64,000 bases of DNA from Sarcocystis neurona (lineage: Eukaryota > Apicomplexa > Conoidasida > Eucoccidiorida > Sarcocystidae). The notes under the pieces are model-generated. The model did not search any database, had not been told where the DNA came from, and saw only the letters and a list, made by a program, of their open reading frames with translations. Shown in pieces: positions 61,201-64,000 of this stretch. A program made the position numbers and the translations under genes. The DNA lies in NCBI GenBank assembly GCA_000727475.1, contig KL647290.1, positions 1,548,910 through 1,612,909 on the forward strand, in the 5' to 3' direction. The number at the start of each line of letters is the position of its first letter. Positions within the stretch are counted from its first letter, which is position 1.

Positions 61201-64000
61201 TGTACATGGGTACGCAAGACAAGACGTACGTACACATGCATCTATACATACACAGAGACGTATACTAACACACACGTGCTTACGTAGATCTACTTTTACC
61301 CACATCTTTTCGAATGTTGTGCGTTTGTCCCAACAGGCACGCCGAAACGTACACGTATTGACGCCTCCTGCGTGTGCCGATAAATGCATCTGTGTCTCCT
61401 CCAACGTCGTCTCCCAAACTCTTGCACACGTTTTTTCCTCCACTTGTGTTGCACGCGTCACGCACACGAAGGTACACATGTGTTCCTCTGCACGCAGATC
61501 TTCATACACACAGATGCGCTGTGTTTTGTCTGCGCGCTCTCCCTGAGTAGGTATACATACGTAGATGATGTCGACGAGTACAGTGACCTACCGAGCCTCT
61601 CTGTCCTTACGTATTAAAACGTGTCACGACACACACGCATACGTATGTGATCCACTGCTATCTTCAAACAGACTCAGGTATGTGCAGCTGTGAAGGCAGA
61701 CCCACCCTCGTTGGTACCACCACCCCAGGCCACGGGTACCTGCGCCAGCAAACGAACAGCTCTTCTGAGGAGTCTTGTTCTCTACGTGCAGCTGCTCTGC
61801 ATGGGATCCTCCGTCTCGTCTCTCTGCATCTCTTCTATACAATTCTCTCTATATACACTTACGTGCCCATCTACGAATATGTACACACACCTATGTATCT
61901 ATATATCTGGTTAGAAACATATACATATATATATATGTTACTCTCTACCCTTTCTATACATCAGTACAGATAACAAATGAATTCTCTTCCCCTCCGTGCA
62001 TATCTACATTTCCACGTATTTCTGCACGTATCATAGCTAGCAACCCAGACGCGCAGAGGTCTGCCTTCTCAGCTTTCACTGGGTCGTTCTCACCGCACGG
62101 GGAAGGAAAAGTAGGGGACCCATTCCTTGAAGAGATCTTGCTCGTTAAGAACAGATAGCACGCAGAGAAGCGAGGACTCCACCACTCCCGCCAGTTTAAA
62201 AATGAGAGCCGTCTTGTTGCTCCCGCCTGACTTGCTCCACACCCGCACGGCAGGGCCGTCGTCCACGCCGACGTGCCACGTGTCCTTCTCTTCCAGCAGC
62301 TCGTACAAGAGAGATGTAAAACTCTTTACATGCGTCTTCTGCATTCGTTCTTTCAACTGCGCCTCGGCTGCTCGTTCTTCTGCACCGAGCCACCACTCCT
62401 CTCCCTCTGCCCCTTTATCTCCCCACGCCCCTCCTGCAACTGCTGTTGCTGCTGTCCCTCCTCCTTTTTTTGCGTCTGCTGCAGTTCCTTCTCGTCCCGC
62501 TTTCGCTTCTGTCGCTGTCTCTCCTCCTCCTCCTCCTCGCTTTGCGTCTGTTGCTGCCCCTCTGCCTTTTGATCCGGCGGCTACTGACGCACCAAGCAGC
62601 AGCGCGCTGCGCGCACTTATATGCTTGCTGAGCGTCTTCATGCCTTCCCGCGCGCTGCTGCTTCTTCGGCGTCTTCCCCTCGCTCCTGTTTCTTCTCCTC
62701 CTCCGGCTGCAGCGGCTGCTGCTGCACTTTCTTCTCCTGCTGCACCTGCTCCTTGCGCTGCTCCTCCACTAGCTCGACGAGTAGGAGACACGGATCCTGC
62801 CCCGACGCTGCTGCTGCTCCCACCGCTCACCATGCTGCTGCGTTTCTCCTCTCCTCGGCGTCTACGCGGCCAGCTCCGTCGAAACTTTTCAAACCTCCCG
62901 CTCCCTCCTCCAGCTCCCTCTCCTCTTTCTCCTTTTTCTCCTGCAGGAGTGGTTGCGTCTCCAAGATCGTCTGCCTGACGAGACACGTGCTGGCTTTTTC
63001 GCGACTGCTCAGCAGCAGCACCGTCTTGCCGAGCGCCTGGCTCCACAGGACTCTCTGCGTGCGAGCTTTCGCAGCTGCCCTCTGCACTGCTCTGCTGTGG
63101 CCCCCCACGCATCTGCAAACGCGCAGCAGTTCCTACCGTTTTCAAGCGACTCCCCGCTGTGCCTTCACCTCCTCCTCTTTCTCCTGCTGCGGAGACCGCC
63201 GCCGTCTCCGACGCTGCCCCGGCTTCTCCTGCACCCCCCCGACAACACGACAAATGCAGCAGTCGCCTCGGCGAGTAGCTTTCACGCTGCGACAAGTGGT
63301 GCTTCCACCCGTCCCCGCTCTGCGGCTCCCGTGTTGCTCCGTATTCCCCTCCTTCTCCTTCTCGTCCCCATGCTCCTTCCGTCGGACTGCCGCTCAGACG
63401 ACTCCCTGCACTGGCTCCGACAGACTCTGCACCACCCCCCCACTGACTCACTCCACTCCTCTGCTGCTGTTGCTGCCATGACGACGTCGCTGCTGCGCCT
63501 CCGCCGTCACAGCCCCTTTCATGCAGCTCTGTCTCCTTGTCCCGGGTCGCAGCTTCCCCTCTGCCTCCTCCTGCCCCTACCATCGACGGCGCTCGTGCTG
63601 TCGCTTGTGGACTTCCCGGTCCTGCGGGCCATGCTGCTGCCTTCTTGGAGAGAGAACTGAGAGTGCGCACGGCGAAAGAAGCCTTGCGATCCCGGACAGG
63701 AGACGTCCTCCGCGCGGACGCAGACCCAGCCGCAGCGGCGGCGGCGACTCCTTGTCTTTCGTCTCTGCCTGCAGGAACAGCTGCAGCATCGCCACGGGCT
63801 GTAAGCGCAGCAGTCCCAGCGGCACTGTCTCTGCGCAGCATGTCAAGGGCATCCGCGCGACTTTCAGCAGCCCCAGAAGCACCTTTGAGGGCCGCTGCGG
63901 CAGCGGCGTCTGTTTCGACGTCAAGCCCCAGCAGTCGAAGCAGATACCTCATTTCTGTATATCTGTTGTACACCAGAGACAGCTCCCTATCTGCGGCAAC
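52214..64000 (-). CDS. START (StAR-related lipid transfer) domain protein with long low-complexity N-terminus; 5' end outside window
   Basis: START domains bind a lipid or sterol in a hydrophobic pocket and shuttle it between membranes or sense it. Exons, 5' to 3' on the minus strand: >64000-62094, 61706-61670, 58717-58656, 56099-56009, 54221-54067, 52631-52214. All junctions agree in phase; the window part is 2670 bases, 889 residues and a TAA. The first exon encodes about 520 residues of Ala/Gly/Ser/Glu-rich sequence with a glutamine run. It then starts the START fold (DTWHVGVDDGPAVRVWSKSG, VLNEQDLFKEWVPYF). The fold continues through VGLPSQLHIPES, FDRVDQMDLVRIAFPWPLSD, RDLCLQVWAADDLDVTGQYF, LPCEGLLILQP and FLIDPHVSLPDYFQSFMTR. 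It ends in an amphipathic helix (FARMAFHAFRRVCAAAQFDQ) and a Ser/Lys-rich tail. The 37-base exon has a weak donor (GTTTGA). The reading frame is open to the window edge (VAADRELSLVYNRYTEMRYL). Confidence 0.9.
54224..54560. repeat. CAG/GCA-rich tract in a START-gene intron
   Basis: About 340 bases of imperfect CAG/GCA/ACA trinucleotides on the plus strand, starting immediately upstream of the START exon at 54221. In the transcript it reads CTG/TGC-rich and would act as the pyrimidine-rich side of the acceptor. It is open in several frames on both strands for composition reasons. Confidence 0.7.
57715..58290. repeat. CATACA/ACACATA-rich tract in START intron
   Basis: About 575 bases of interspersed ACAC, CATA and ATAC units on the plus strand, interrupted by GCTGCTGC islands near 58055-58100. 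It sits in the 2.6 kb intron between the START exons at 58656 and 56099. Open frames in it (Thr/His/Tyr/Ile repeats) are artefacts. Confidence 0.9.
59600..60900 (+). repeat. GA-rich strand-asymmetric tract in START intron
   Basis: About 1.3 kb of mostly A and G on the plus strand, densest at about 59880-60700, with GGAGAA/GAAAGA patterns. In the minus-strand START transcript it is pyrimidine-rich. It lies in the 3 kb intron between exons 61670 and 58717. The highly charged Lys/Arg/Glu frames within reflect base composition. Confidence 0.85.

Noticed and set aside
62127..63660. Plus-strand frames of 235 to 286 codons opposite the START gene
   Set aside because: Antisense of the trinucleotide-rich first exon; Ser/Pro/Leu low complexity only.

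Overview
This is a eukaryotic nuclear window, most likely from a coccidian apicomplexan of the Eimeria/Cyclospora type. That placement is inferred from three things. Genes have many small exons with GT/AG introns. Coding regions carry alanine, glutamine and serine runs built on GCA/CAG-type trinucleotides. Long introns and spacers are filled with (TA)n, CATACA-type and strand-asymmetric CT/GA tracts. One gene is a secreted LCCL/PA14 adhesive protein of the apicomplexan CCp/LAP type. I saw no rRNA, tRNA, CRISPR array, transposase or prokaryote-style operon.

Five genes can be read with good support. (1) <2-15443, plus strand: the 3' part of a multidomain secreted protein with PA14, a beta-rich linker, discoidin (F5/8C), LCCL and a malectin-like tail; 16 exons join in phase to 851 codons plus a stop. 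(2) 20041-23882, minus strand: an ER DnaJ/HSP40 of ERdj3 type, four exons, 430 residues. (3) about 29836-38487, plus strand: a bacterial-type translation elongation factor P with a very long low-complexity leader, probably organelle-targeted; one short exon is unresolved. (4) 44126-46393, plus strand: a single-exon, proline-rich secreted protein of 755 residues with an internal 87-base repeat. (5) 52214->64000, minus strand: a START lipid-transfer-domain protein with a long Ala/Gly/Ser/Glu-rich N-terminal part; six exons join in phase to 889 residues plus a stop in the window.

Between these lie stretches with little that can be named: 15.4-20.0 kb (tandem duplications, then a CT-rich tract), 23.9-29.8 kb, 38.5-44.1 kb and 46.4-52.2 kb. 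The last three contain short splice-bounded segments that read like protein but match nothing I recognise; they probably belong to one or more unassigned genes. Small tandem duplications (26 to 118 bases) recur throughout the spacers.

The genes do not form a pathway. They are unrelated housekeeping (protein folding, organellar translation), lipid transfer and secreted coccidian proteins lying side by side. I found no convincing new biological system. The most interesting items are the altered modification loop of EF-P, the non-EF-P coding-like segments inside the EF-P introns, the unassigned gene at 47.8-51 kb, and the repeat-bearing proline-rich secreted protein.
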